Source: Aminicenans sp964648465 (GTDB taxonomy: Bacteria > Acidobacteriota > Aminicenantia > Aminicenantales > Aminicenantaceae). Taken from it: a DNA stretch of 54,568 nt. The position numbers and the translations under genes were made by a program. Numbering within the stretch: the first letter of the stretch is position 1; each line of letters opens with the position of its first letter. The notes below the pieces were generated by a model. The model made no database searches and was not told the origin of the DNA. It worked only from the letters and a program-made list of their open reading frames with translations. Location of the stretch: positions 1 to 54,568 of the forward strand of contig CAZYMU010000018.1 of assembly GCA_964648465.1 (NCBI GenBank), written 5' to 3'. Shown in pieces: positions 34,568-44,300 of this stretch.

Positions 34568-34641
34568 TAAGTTGGCTCATCACAAATATGGATACCTGAG
34601 TATGAAATATAAAGAAGATGAATTCGAGGGGATGGCCGCGA

Positions 34642-34670
34642 TTGACTTCAAATTATCGAGCATATATTAT
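34642..34670 (+). promoter_or_regulatory. Near-consensus sigma70 promoter
   Basis: TTGACT (34642-34647), a 17-nt spacer and TATTAT (34665-34670) precede the methyltransferase start by about 40 nt, so that gene has its own transcript. Confidence 0.68.
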
Positions 34671-34709
34671 ATCCCTTATTTAAAAACAAAATAACTTGAA
34701 AACAACATT

Positions 34710-35468
34710 ATGAATAAAGAAAGAGTGGGAAAATTTTATGATGTTGTATGGACAGAATACATTCCTGAATATAGAGAAACAGAGAAACACTGGAAAATCT
34801 TTTTCTCTCCAGAAGAAGTCACCGGCAAATCTGTCCTAGATGCAGGATGTGGAACCGGTATCTTCAGTATCATCTTCGCCAATAATGGCACAGCTAAAGT
34901 CACTGGAATCGATATCAGCAATGGAAGCCTTGATACAGCACAGAATCTAAAGGATAAATTCGGAATTCATAATGTGGAATTTATAAAACAGGACATGCTA
35001 GAACTCTCTTTTCCAGATGAAAGCTTCGACATAGTCTGGGCGTGGGGAACTGTTCACCACACTACCGACTCATTCAAGGCAATAACCGAACTGATAAGAG
35101 TACTCAAAAAAAATGGATCTATTCTTCTCGCTATCTACACAAAAACCAGACTCACTTTCATCCATGAAATCATTAGAAAGACACTGATCCGAACTCCCAA
35201 GATATCACGGAAGCTTATTTCGAAGATTCTTGCTATATTTCTCGCTCCTGTTGTTTTTTTCTTCAAGAAAAGAGAAAAATCACGAAAGGGTGAAAAACTC
35301 GAAGAATTAATCATGGACTGGTATTTCGTTCCCATAAGGCACTATTACGTACCAGATGAGATAAAAACATTCCTTGAGAAAAAAGGATTTTTAATAGAAA
35401 AATACCTTCCTGCCTCAGGCCGCTTTGACAGTACTTCAAATTTTATTTTCAAGGCCCGAAAGCAGTAA
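34710..35468 (+). CDS. Class I SAM-dependent methyltransferase (Methyltransf_11 type)
   Basis: A 252-residue protein. The SAM-binding core is clear: SVLDAGCGTGIFSIIFAN (motif I), VTGIDISNGSLD, FIKQDMLELSF and IVWAWGTVHHTTDSFKAI. A basic, hydrophobic middle (AIFLAPVVFFFKKREKSRKG) suggests membrane association. It stands alone with its own promoter next to glycan genes, so a glycan, lipid or quinone substrate is possible, but none can be named. Confidence 0.85.
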   Translation: MNKERVGKFYDVVWTEYIPEYRETEKHWKIFFSPEEVTGKSVLDAGCGTGIFSIIFANNGTAKVTGIDISNGSLDTAQNLKDKFGIHNVEFIKQDMLELSFPDESFDIVWAWGTVHHTTDSFKAITELIRVLKKNGSILLAIYTKTRLTFIHEIIRKTLIRTPKISRKLISKILAIFLAPVVFFFKKREKSRKGEKLEELIMDWYFVPIRHYYVPDEIKTFLEKKGFLIEKYLPASGRFDSTSNFIFKARKQ

Positions 35469-35520
35469 GAAGAGTTTTTATAAATGTAATTCTCAGCTAA
35501 AATAATTCAAGATAATAAAA

Positions 35521-35549
35521 TTGACTTACAAAAAACTAGACGTTATGAT
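35521..35549 (+). promoter_or_regulatory. Near-consensus sigma70 promoter
   Basis: TTGACT (35521-35526), a 17-nt spacer and TATGAT (35544-35549) lie about 60 nt upstream of the DAACS symporter start. Its -35 is identical to that of the methyltransferase promoter. Confidence 0.66.
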
Positions 35550-35611
35550 AAGCCCCTAAAAAAAATATTTATTGATAGTCTTATCTTAGAAATGCCGGAT
35601 CAGATGAAACA

Positions 35612-36859
35612 ATGAAGAAGATCAAACTGCACACAAAGATTTTCATCGGACTTATTCTAGGAGTAGCTGTAGGCCTTATTTTTGGCGAGAAAGCCACAAT
35701 AATCGAACCTGTCGGGACTATCTTTCTACGCTTAATAACAATGATTGTTGTTCCCCTTGTTTTCGTTTCCCTCATGCTTGGAACTGCAAGCCTTGGGGAT
35801 ATCCGCAAACTCGGGCGTATAGGTGCAAAAACAGCTGTCTATTTTGTTATAACCACTGTCATTGCAATTTGTATAGGTCTCATTTTAGCCAACATCGTAA
35901 AGCCGGGCGAAGGTTTAAAAGAAGATGTCAAAACAGAGCTTTACAAGAATTATGAATCATCAGCCCAAGTAGGCATTCAGAAAATGGAAGAAAAACCAAC
36001 TCTGGTTGAAATGTTGGTAAACACTGTCCCTACAAATCCCATAAAGGCACTCATTGAAGGAAACATGCTTCAGGTTATTTTCCTAGCGCTTCTATTCGGA
36101 GTAGTCCTTACTCTAATAAAAAAGGAAAAGACAAAAACTCTTATAGAATTTTTAGACGCTTTAAACGACGCAATCATTCAGGTTGTCCATATTGCCATGA
36201 AACTTGCTCCGTATGGCGTTCTAGCTCTAATCGCTGCTGTTATAGGTAAATACGGCGTGAATATTCTAATTACTCTTCTTAAATATTCTCTTGTCGTACT
36301 CGGAGGCCTTTTTATTTATACTTTCAGCATAAACAGTCTATCTGTCTCAATTCTCGGCAGAACAAATCCTCTGCGTTTTTTTAGCGCGATAAAAGAAGCC
36401 ATGGTTATTGCCTTCAGCACATCAAGCTCAAATGCAGCCCTTCCAGTAGCCATGGAAAGTGTGGGACATCTTGGAGTTTCGCGCGAATATTCGAGCTTTA
36501 TTATCCCCCTAGGTGCTACCATTAATATGGATGGAACAGCTCTTTATCAAGGAATTGCAGCTGTTTTCATCGCTCAAATCTACGGTATACCTTTAGGAAC
36601 TGTGGACCAGATTACCATTGTTCTTATGGCTGTCCTGTCCTCAATAGGGGCTGCCGGTGTCCCTTCAGCCGGTATTATCACTCTGGCCATGGTTTTGAAA
36701 CAAATCGGTGTCCCACTCGAAGGAATTGCCTTAATTCTGGGAGTCGATAGATTTCTTGACATGTGTCGAACAGCAACAAATATCATCGGAGACATGGCCT
36801 GTTCTGTTGTTATCCAGGGGTCGGAAGAAAAGAACCTGAAAGCAGTAAACCCTCAGTAA
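35612..36859 (+). CDS. Dicarboxylate/amino acid:cation symporter (DAACS, GltP/GltPh-like)
   Basis: A 415-residue membrane protein of the glutamate/aspartate transporter family. Visible features are KIFIGLILGVAVGLIFG in helix 1, FLRLITMIVVPLVFVSLMLG, the first re-entrant hairpin AFSTSSSNAALPVAM, and PLGATINMDGTALYQ with the NMDGT sodium site. GVPSAGIITLAMVL (hairpin 2) and GVDRFLDMCRTATNIIGD (helix 8) follow. It imports acidic or neutral amino acids or dicarboxylates with sodium or protons. The stop is directly next to that of the convergent fabD, leaving no intergenic bases. Confidence 0.95.
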   Translation: MKKIKLHTKIFIGLILGVAVGLIFGEKATIIEPVGTIFLRLITMIVVPLVFVSLMLGTASLGDIRKLGRIGAKTAVYFVITTVIAICIGLILANIVKPGEGLKEDVKTELYKNYESSAQVGIQKMEEKPTLVEMLVNTVPTNPIKALIEGNMLQVIFLALLFGVVLTLIKKEKTKTLIEFLDALNDAIIQVVHIAMKLAPYGVLALIAAVIGKYGVNILITLLKYSLVVLGGLFIYTFSINSLSVSILGRTNPLRFFSAIKEAMVIAFSTSSSNAALPVAMESVGHLGVSREYSSFIIPLGATINMDGTALYQGIAAVFIAQIYGIPLGTVDQITIVLMAVLSSIGAAGVPSAGIITLAMVLKQIGVPLEGIALILGVDRFLDMCRTATNIIGDMACSVVIQGSEEKNLKAVNPQ

Positions 36860-37780
36860 CTAACCTGAAATATTCCGGATATTATCCAACGTTTTAGAAT
36901 CCTCCACATTTAAAACTTCAGGTGGGGACGGCCAGTTCCTACCAATCCTTTTTAAAAGTCTCAACAAAACCTTTCCTGCTCCTAATTCAACAAACAAATC
37001 AATTTTTTCTTTCCTTAGAACTTCCATAGATTCATACCAACGTACCGGACAGCTTACCTGCTTCCTCAGGGCATCCTTAGCCTCTCTACCACTATGGATA
37101 ATTTTCACACCCGAATTAGTAACAATCGGAAACTTAAGGTCCCTAAACTCAACTTGTTCTAAATCATGAGCAAGTTTCTCTTCTGCGCTTTTCATTAGCT
37201 CACAGTGAAATGGAGCACTTACCGGAAGCATCATAGACCTCGGAGGATTTATCAAGGATAAAGCTTTTTCTACAGCTTGCTTGTGCCCGGCAATAACAAT
37301 CTGTTCCTTGCTGTTCCAGTTTGCAATCTGCACAACTCCTCTATCCACTTTTTCCAAGGCTTTTTCAACATCCCTGTAGTCAGAACCCAATACAGCAGCC
37401 ATGACTCCAACTCCTACAGGAACTGCCTCCTGCATGTACATTCCTCTCTTATGGACAAGTAAGACAGCATCCTCAAATCTAAGAGAGCCAGCTGCCACAA
37501 GAGCAGAATATTCTCCAAGACTGTGTCCTGCTCCTATTACTGGCTCTTTTCCCAATAGCGAATAGACTATATGGCTTACTACAAGAAGAGCAGGTTGAGT
37601 ATTCTGTGTCAGATTGAGTTTTTCTTCTGGCCCATCAAAGCAGATATTAGAAATCTTGAAACCCAGAGTTTCATCTGCCCTTTCAAATATTTCCTGTGCT
37701 AAAGAGGAAGATTCGTAGAGGTCTCTCCCCATGCCTATTCCCTGCGAGCCCTGTCCTGGAAATAAAAATGCCAGATTCAT
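36860..37780 (-). CDS. fabD: Malonyl-CoA:ACP transacylase
   Basis: A 306-residue enzyme of normal length. Key motifs are FLFPGQGSQGIGMGRDL, GHSLGEYSALVAAG (nucleophilic Ser), KRGMYMQEA (Arg that binds the malonyl carboxylate) and SAPFHCELM (active-site His). It loads malonate onto acyl carrier protein for fatty acid synthesis. No other fab genes are adjacent, which is unusual for fabD. It lies 79 nt downstream of the SurA-N gene on the same strand. Confidence 0.95.
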   Translation of the reverse strand: MNLAFLFPGQGSQGIGMGRDLYESSSLAQEIFERADETLGFKISNICFDGPEEKLNLTQNTQPALLVVSHIVYSLLGKEPVIGAGHSLGEYSALVAAGSLRFEDAVLLVHKRGMYMQEAVPVGVGVMAAVLGSDYRDVEKALEKVDRGVVQIANWNSKEQIVIAGHKQAVEKALSLINPPRSMMLPVSAPFHCELMKSAEEKLAHDLEQVEFRDLKFPIVTNSGVKIIHSGREAKDALRKQVSCPVRWYESMEVLRKEKIDLFVELGAGKVLLRLLKRIGRNWPSPPEVLNVEDSKTLDNIRNISG

Positions 37781-37859
37781 ACTTGCTCCATTTTCTTATG
37801 TTTCATGCTTTACATTTAAAATTCATTACAAAGCAATATTAAAAACCGGCTTTTTCTTA

Positions 37860-38555
37860 CTACTCAGAGTACTGATGCAGCGGGGAAATTTTGTCACCAA
37901 CTTTAAAATTGACCTGTACATTCGCTTTCTTTCTCAAATTTAATATCCACTCTTCGACTTGCTTATTCATTCTCTTTAGTTTTATGGCAGATTCAATCTC
38001 ATCAAGAATCTCCACCATAGGTTTAGGCTCAAGACCTTTTTCTTCTTGAGAAGGGATATAAACCTGATTATAATATGCTTCAATTTCCCTCAGACTTACA
38101 CTCACTGCCTGGCTGAACTTGGCAGATATTATTTTTTTAAAAAATAAATTTTCCCTAAGATATTGTCTTAAATCATCCAAATCAATGCTAAAAAAAGCAA
38201 GTATTTTTTTCATCTCATCCTGGCCAATTTTTTCTATGACATCATTAAGATATGAATCTACTTCTTGTTTCTCGATTGAAATATTCTCGCTGGCCAACTG
38301 AAGGATCAATTTTTGATTGATCAATTTGTTAAGAATGTATGAGTGGATATCTTGCATACGGCCTAATTTATCTGATTCGTACAGTCCAAATGCTTCGACA
38401 ATTCTTACATCTGTCAAAGTTATGACTTCTTCATTAACTACAGCCATTATGCGGTCAACAATATCCGGCAAGCCATCACCAGCAAACATCAAACAATGAG
38501 CCGAAAGACACAAACAAACAGACAGACACGCAGCAAAATTATATATCCTTTTCAT
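37860..38555 (-). CDS. SurA N-terminal-domain chaperone without a parvulin domain
   Basis: A 231-residue secreted protein: a signal peptide (about residues 1-24) and a SurA N-terminal domain beginning IVDRIMAVVNEEVITLTDV, the same motif that opens true SurA proteins. The helical chaperone module follows, then a C-terminal segment (KLKRMNKQVEEWILNLRKKANVQVNF) like the strand-helix that closes the SurA core. The isomerase domain is absent, so this would be a chaperone only. It lies 12 nt after bamA, so it probably serves outer-membrane protein assembly. Confidence 0.85.
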   Translation of the reverse strand: MKRIYNFAACLSVCLCLSAHCLMFAGDGLPDIVDRIMAVVNEEVITLTDVRIVEAFGLYESDKLGRMQDIHSYILNKLINQKLILQLASENISIEKQEVDSYLNDVIEKIGQDEMKKILAFFSIDLDDLRQYLRENLFFKKIISAKFSQAVSVSLREIEAYYNQVYIPSQEEKGLEPKPMVEILDEIESAIKLKRMNKQVEEWILNLRKKANVQVNFKVGDKISPLHQYSE

Positions 38556-38567
38556 ATTACTATCTCT

Positions 38568-41342
38568 TTAAAAAATATTTCCAATAGTAATGAAAACTAA
38601 AACTTCTTTTTCTCTTTCTGGTGCATTCATATTCCAACCAATTTCAAATCGGACAGGCCCTAAGGGTGTTCGATAGCGCAACCCAAGTCCTACAGCATTT
38701 TGAATAGAATCCAAGCTTACTTGTTTTCTCCTTTCGAAAACATTTCCTGCATCATAAAAAGCGACTCCGGATAAACTTTTAAAAGATGAAATGAGCGGGA
38801 AATTCAGCTCAAAATTAAACAATAAAAGAGCTTTCCCACCAACAGGTTTTAAAGAATTCGGATCTTTTGGGCCAAGTTCATCAAATTCGACTCCACGAAA
38901 AGAGTTGCTGCCCCCAGCAAAAAACCTTTCATGAATTGGTATTCTTCCTCGTCCCAGTCCAAAACGGGTCGTCGAACTAAATGTACAACCTAGAAAAATT
39001 GGCACAAAAACCTGGTATTTCGAGAATGTTTTCAAATAGTCGGATTCAGCATTAAAGAGGGGATAGGCCCACTCAAGAACAGAACTGAAAAAATATCCTT
39101 TTTCCGGGTTAAAAGGATCATTCCTTTTATCCCATATGAAACTTCCAGAAATAGATGTGGCAGAAAAAGGGAAAAGCTGGCGGTCCACCTCTGATTCCGA
39201 CGTGAGAAGTTCAAACAATGTTGTTCTGGCAAACCTTAAGGAAGTCAATAATACCATGTTTTCTTTATCTGACAGGGATTTAATAGCTGAAAGGCTGATG
39301 CCACGACGGTCAAAGCTGTAGCTTTTCCGCTGCTCTCTTTCCAACCACACATTCAGGAAAGTCTGCATCCGTAATCCGAAAAAGTAAGGCTGCTCCCAGG
39401 AAACAACTCCTCTTTTCTCTCTAAGGCTAACTTGTCCAATAAGACTAAACTGGGCAGCCGAGCCAAAAATATTACTCCGTATAAACTCAGCTGTTCCGCG
39501 CGGCCTTACAACATTATTCCATACAGCAAACGAACGTGGTTCATTTTTTGTCTCCAGCCCCAATCCTAAGCCGACATAATTTCTCTCTCCTTCCCTGAAT
39601 CTGAACAGCAAATTTTCCTTTTCAGGTGAAATAGGAATTTCTTCGACTCTCACTTCGGTAAAAACTCCCAGCCTTTCAAGCCTTGCTTTTGTTTCCCTGA
39701 TCGAATCATAAAAGGCGTAATCCCCTTCCTTTATTAAAAATTCTCTTCGGATTGTGCTTTTTTTTGTAATTTCATTTCCTGTAATAATAATGCTCTCAAT
39801 TTTTACTCTCTTGCCTTCATTGATACTAAAATTAACAGAAAATAAATCGTTACCAATATTTTGAACCTGGGCTTTTACTTCTGTCCCTCTGACACCTTTA
39901 TTTAAATAAAAAATCTCTATTCTTTCTATATCTTTCTGAATGTCTGGCTGATAGAAAGGACATCCTTTGAATATGTTTAAACAATTAAGAATCTGTTCCT
40001 GGCTGAACAAAGCATTTCCCTTTACGGAAATGCTTTCAATCTTTTCCTGCCTTCCTTCTTCTACATAAAAAACAGGCTTAACCTTTTTCCCCTCTCTAAT
40101 AAAAGTCAGGTCAACCCTCGTATCAGGAAATCCTCGGGTCTTATAAAGGAATATAAGCTCCCTGGGCAATTCAAACAGTCTGGCTCCGATAATTTTGCTC
40201 AGAATAGGAATATTTTTTTTAATCCCCAGCTCAGTTCCAATCTGTGAAGGAGTAAAATAATTAAGTCCTTCGAAAGAAATATCCTGAATTCTATATCGTT
40301 CGCCGGGTGATACCTTATAAACAATACGGACCTTATTATTTTTTCTTTCGACAAAAGAATCGACAGAGGAAAAAAGATGTCCTTTATTTCTCATATATCC
40401 TATGATCTTTGCTTCGCCTTCAGCCAAGCCCCACTCCTCAAATATTTCGGCTTCCCAGATTGGTTTCAGAAGACTCAATGGTACTTCCGCACCCCTTACT
40501 TCAATCTCAATTTTTTCATGGGGTGTGATTCCCAGAACCAGGGATACATTTCCCTTTTCTTCATTGAGCTTCTTTTCTTTAACTTCAATTTCCACTTGAT
40601 GGTAATGCCTAGAATTATAAATACCCCTGAGTTTCTCAATATCCTCCTCCAGCACTGATGGGATAAATTCTGTCCCTTCCTTAGTCTTAATCTTCTTCCT
40701 CAACTCAGCTTCAGGAATAATGACATCTCCAGAAAAAGCAATCTTGTCAATAATAAACCTCTTGGCTAAATGAATCTTAAAAAACACATCGACATTGGAT
40801 GTCTTAAGGTTTTTGTCTATAACGGGCTCAACTTCCGAATAAAAATATCCTTCTTTGTTTAAAATATTCTTCAGTTCTTCAACAGCCTTATCCAGATCTT
40901 TGTCAGAAAATGGATTCCCTTCACTTATTAAGTGCAAACCTTCTTTTAGCTTTTTCCGGGGGATTTTTTCTTCGCCAAAAAAATCTATTTTCCTAACAAA
41001 AATTTTCTTCACCAGGGAAAAAGTCAGCTTTATTTTTTGTTCTCCTTCTTTTAAAACCTGAATGTCAGAGTAAAGTCCTGTTTTGTAAATTTGCCTGATA
41101 CTGCTGTCCACTTTTTTTAAAGAAAACTTTTCACCCTCTTTAATTGCAATCAGCTCTTTTATGTTCTCACTGCCTCGTCCGCCGTCTATCTCTACGGTAA
41201 TCCTCGTTACGATAGGAAAATAATTGCGGTTTTGAGGAAAAGTCGCCTGAGGCAAAAACACCAAAGACAAAAACAGGGCAGTAATGTTTAATACAAACCA
41301 CCCTTTGTTACTCAGGCTAAAATCTTTTATGAATTTTAACAT
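38568..41342 (-). CDS. bamA: BamA/Omp85-family outer-membrane assembly factor with about seven POTRA repeats
   Basis: About 924 residues: signal peptide (about 1-37), a long periplasmic POTRA region (about 40-590) and a C-terminal 16-strand Omp85 barrel. POTRA-like units recur about every 75-85 residues, with FVRKIDFFGEEKIPRKKL, YRIQDISFEGLNYFTPSQ, ESISVKGNALFSQEQ and ESIIITGNEITKKS as clear cores. I count about seven against five in E. coli. The barrel has the loop-6 motif SNSFRGVEFDELGP and ends in an aromatic residue (IGNIF). ATG 41342 overlaps the tamB end by 26 nt. Next to tamB it could serve as BamA, TamA or both. Confidence 0.9.
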   Translation of the reverse strand: MLKFIKDFSLSNKGWFVLNITALFLSLVFLPQATFPQNRNYFPIVTRITVEIDGGRGSENIKELIAIKEGEKFSLKKVDSSIRQIYKTGLYSDIQVLKEGEQKIKLTFSLVKKIFVRKIDFFGEEKIPRKKLKEGLHLISEGNPFSDKDLDKAVEELKNILNKEGYFYSEVEPVIDKNLKTSNVDVFFKIHLAKRFIIDKIAFSGDVIIPEAELRKKIKTKEGTEFIPSVLEEDIEKLRGIYNSRHYHQVEIEVKEKKLNEEKGNVSLVLGITPHEKIEIEVRGAEVPLSLLKPIWEAEIFEEWGLAEGEAKIIGYMRNKGHLFSSVDSFVERKNNKVRIVYKVSPGERYRIQDISFEGLNYFTPSQIGTELGIKKNIPILSKIIGARLFELPRELIFLYKTRGFPDTRVDLTFIREGKKVKPVFYVEEGRQEKIESISVKGNALFSQEQILNCLNIFKGCPFYQPDIQKDIERIEIFYLNKGVRGTEVKAQVQNIGNDLFSVNFSINEGKRVKIESIIITGNEITKKSTIRREFLIKEGDYAFYDSIRETKARLERLGVFTEVRVEEIPISPEKENLLFRFREGERNYVGLGLGLETKNEPRSFAVWNNVVRPRGTAEFIRSNIFGSAAQFSLIGQVSLREKRGVVSWEQPYFFGLRMQTFLNVWLEREQRKSYSFDRRGISLSAIKSLSDKENMVLLTSLRFARTTLFELLTSESEVDRQLFPFSATSISGSFIWDKRNDPFNPEKGYFFSSVLEWAYPLFNAESDYLKTFSKYQVFVPIFLGCTFSSTTRFGLGRGRIPIHERFFAGGSNSFRGVEFDELGPKDPNSLKPVGGKALLLFNFELNFPLISSFKSLSGVAFYDAGNVFERRKQVSLDSIQNAVGLGLRYRTPLGPVRFEIGWNMNAPEREKEVLVFITIGNIF

Positions 41343-44300
41343 CAATGCTTATCCGGCCTGTTTCGTCCCGTGTGCTCACAACGGATAAATCCTTCGTAAG
41401 CTCCCATTCGAGGCGAGTAATCTCTTCCCGCTGGCTTGTTAAATTTGTCGAATAAAGAATAAAAAAGTTTCGTGATATTTTCTTTCCCACTGACAGCCGG
41501 GCACTCATTTCTGCCGAAGACCCCATAATAAAAGGATCAATTCTGATATTGGTAATACTGAATAGACTCTCTGCACGCTTTTTCGCTTCCTCTAAAAGCT
41601 GAAAAGAGAGAAGCGAGGCTGTCCCCTGCTGCATGCTTTTATCATAACGATAAGTCCGCCTGAATGCTTCTCCCACAGCAAGAAGAGCCAGAACATCTTC
41701 AGGAGGAAGCGGAGGTGAAGAGCTGAATTCAGGATTCAATCGATCTAACAAGCCGTCGAGAGAAAAGGTTACCCGATAATCCTTAACATAGGTTTCTCCC
41801 TTAAAGCTTAAATAAGGATTAATTTTCAGCGGACTAAAAAAGCTTACTTTTCCCTTTAGTATATTAAATTTTCTATCCTGAAAATAAACTTCTCCACCTA
41901 GCGTCTCAATATCTCCTATAATAACAGGAGAATACACATTGCCAGAAATAGTTAGATCAAATTTTCCTTGAACATTTCCCAATGAGTTTTCCATCCAAGC
42001 ACTGTCATCAGCTCGAAGTTTGATATTCAACAAGAGATCATCAAAAAAACCCGGCCCCTTTCGAGGGCTGTAATATGGAACCGAAGAAAAGACAAATTTC
42101 TCACTTAGCTCCCGTCTATAAGAAAGCCTACGAATAAAGAAATATCCTTCTAAGACAAAACGGTCAGCGTCTTTGATAAGAGACAATGTTCCATCTGCTA
42201 AAGCTCTTGTCCTTTCTAAAGGGGATAATAACAGGTTCTTTCCTTCTGTCCTGACATTAATTATTTCTATGCCTGATTTTCCCAGTTTTAACTGACCAGA
42301 ACCCCTTACTTCCCCACCACCCAATGTGCCTCGGAAGGAGCGCAGAGAAAAGTCACCATTTTCAACGAAAACAAGCCCTGAGTAATCTCTGAAAGCATGA
42401 GCAAAATGAGGCAAAGGAAATACTTCTCCATTGAAATCAATAGCTCCTTTTATTCTGGGAGAACGCTTCGTGCCATAAACGTCAGCAAGATAATTAATAT
42501 GCCCTTTCGTTCCTTTCCATGGAAGCAGAAGGTCAGGGTTTGTAAAAGATCCCCTTATTTTACCTGTAAGTGATTCTTCTTTGACGGGAAGGTTAAGAGA
42601 AACAGAGAACTTATTTTCTCCCGGTAAAAAATTTCCTTCTGTCTCGATATTAATCTGCTCTTCTGAAAAACTGACTTTAAGTTTCCCTATTGCTTTGGTT
42701 TTTTGGAAAGGTTCAAAATACAAATTTTTTATTTCAAAAGGCCCTACAGCCGAATCACTGCTATAAAGGCCATTCCCTTTAAGATGAAATGACAATTCTC
42801 CTCTTAAACCAGCATAAATGGAAGAAAGGTCCATCCTCTCTCCTTCGACATCAATGTCAAACTCCTTGCTTAATAGTCCCAAAAGAACAGATCCTTTTAT
42901 ATTTGCTCCATGCATATTAAATTTAAGATCTGGAAAAGAAAAGAATTCTTTCCCACTCGATAGTTTTCCTTCTACATCTGTCAGGATTTGGCCGGCAAAA
43001 TCTAGCCGGCTGCTCGTAAAGCTCCCCTTGAATATCATATCTTCTTCTTTTTGGTTAAATTCGAAATCTCCGGAAGCTTCACCTTTAAGCGGCAATTCAA
43101 TGTCCAAATCTGGAAGGATAGCTTCAAGCAATCCCCTCTCTACATGCATCTTTACTTTTGTCTCATTCTGAGTCGTAACTAGGTCGATTTTACCTTTCAT
43201 TGACGGATCATCAACATTGAATCTTCCGAAAAAATTGTTCTTGACAACTTCAGCCTCTCCATCGATAAACCCGGCATTAAATTTATCAAACCCTCCAGAA
43301 TATATAGTAAATCCCGCCCTGACATTCGGAAAATTAAAATCACCAAATATCTGGATATTTGTATGGCCTTTTCCTCTTATCTCCGGAAATTGAAAATCTT
43401 TGCGAAGCACTATAGATGTAAATTCTCTTGCCCTCCTGACATCTTTGACTTCACCCTGCAAGCTAAAATCCACATCTTGACCTTTATTAATCTTTCCATC
43501 GACTTCTAATATGGCAAAGTCTGACTCAAGACTTGAAGAATAAAAACTGAATTCATTTTTCCCATCCCAATTGAATCTTGCTTTACCCTGAAATGGAAAT
43601 TTACCAGGTTTTACTTCAAGTCCATCATCCTTGAATTCCACATCCGCAGAAAGTATCCCTCTATCAATACTAAAACTCCCCCATACAGGCGAAGAAACAG
43701 GATACGGCAAATCTACAAAATTCATGATCGGCTCAAGATAAAATCTTTGAGCAGTACCTTTAACCTTATTCTCATAGAAATAAAGTTTTAAATTCTCACC
43801 AAGAAGTCCATTTTTCCGGATTTTAAAATCGAGATTTCCACCAGTTTTTTCCTTGAAATCGATTCTTCCCTTGACATCCCCCATAAAAACTCTATTCAAG
43901 ACAAGACTCTGACTTGAAAAATCTGAACGGAAAGCAATTTCTCCTTCTCTTCTTGTTAGAACTCCACTTCCTGCGGCTTTTCCCTTCCAATTAAAAGGAA
44001 GATTGAACACATTCGCTATTAGATTTATATTGCCCCTGAACGATGTTTCAAAACGATATTCTGGGTCAAAAAGAGCAATGATCTTTCCTTCAATTTTCAG
44101 AATCTCATCAGGCCCATTAATTCTTAGCTTCTTTATTTCGATTTCTCTATCGGTTCCTTCTGCTAACAGACTCATACTTCCTTTAATAGGTTGTTTATTA
44201 GCTCCCAAGGAAAAAATATTATCTTTAACTTCTGCTTTAAAAGCAAAATAATCTCTTTTCATTACAAAAAGAATATCCGCACCTTTAGAATGAATTCGCG

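Noticed and set aside
34601..34693. 30-codon frame upstream of the methyltransferase
   Set aside because: It overlaps a strong promoter (34642-34670), has no ribosome-binding site and no recognisable sequence, so it is probably not translated.
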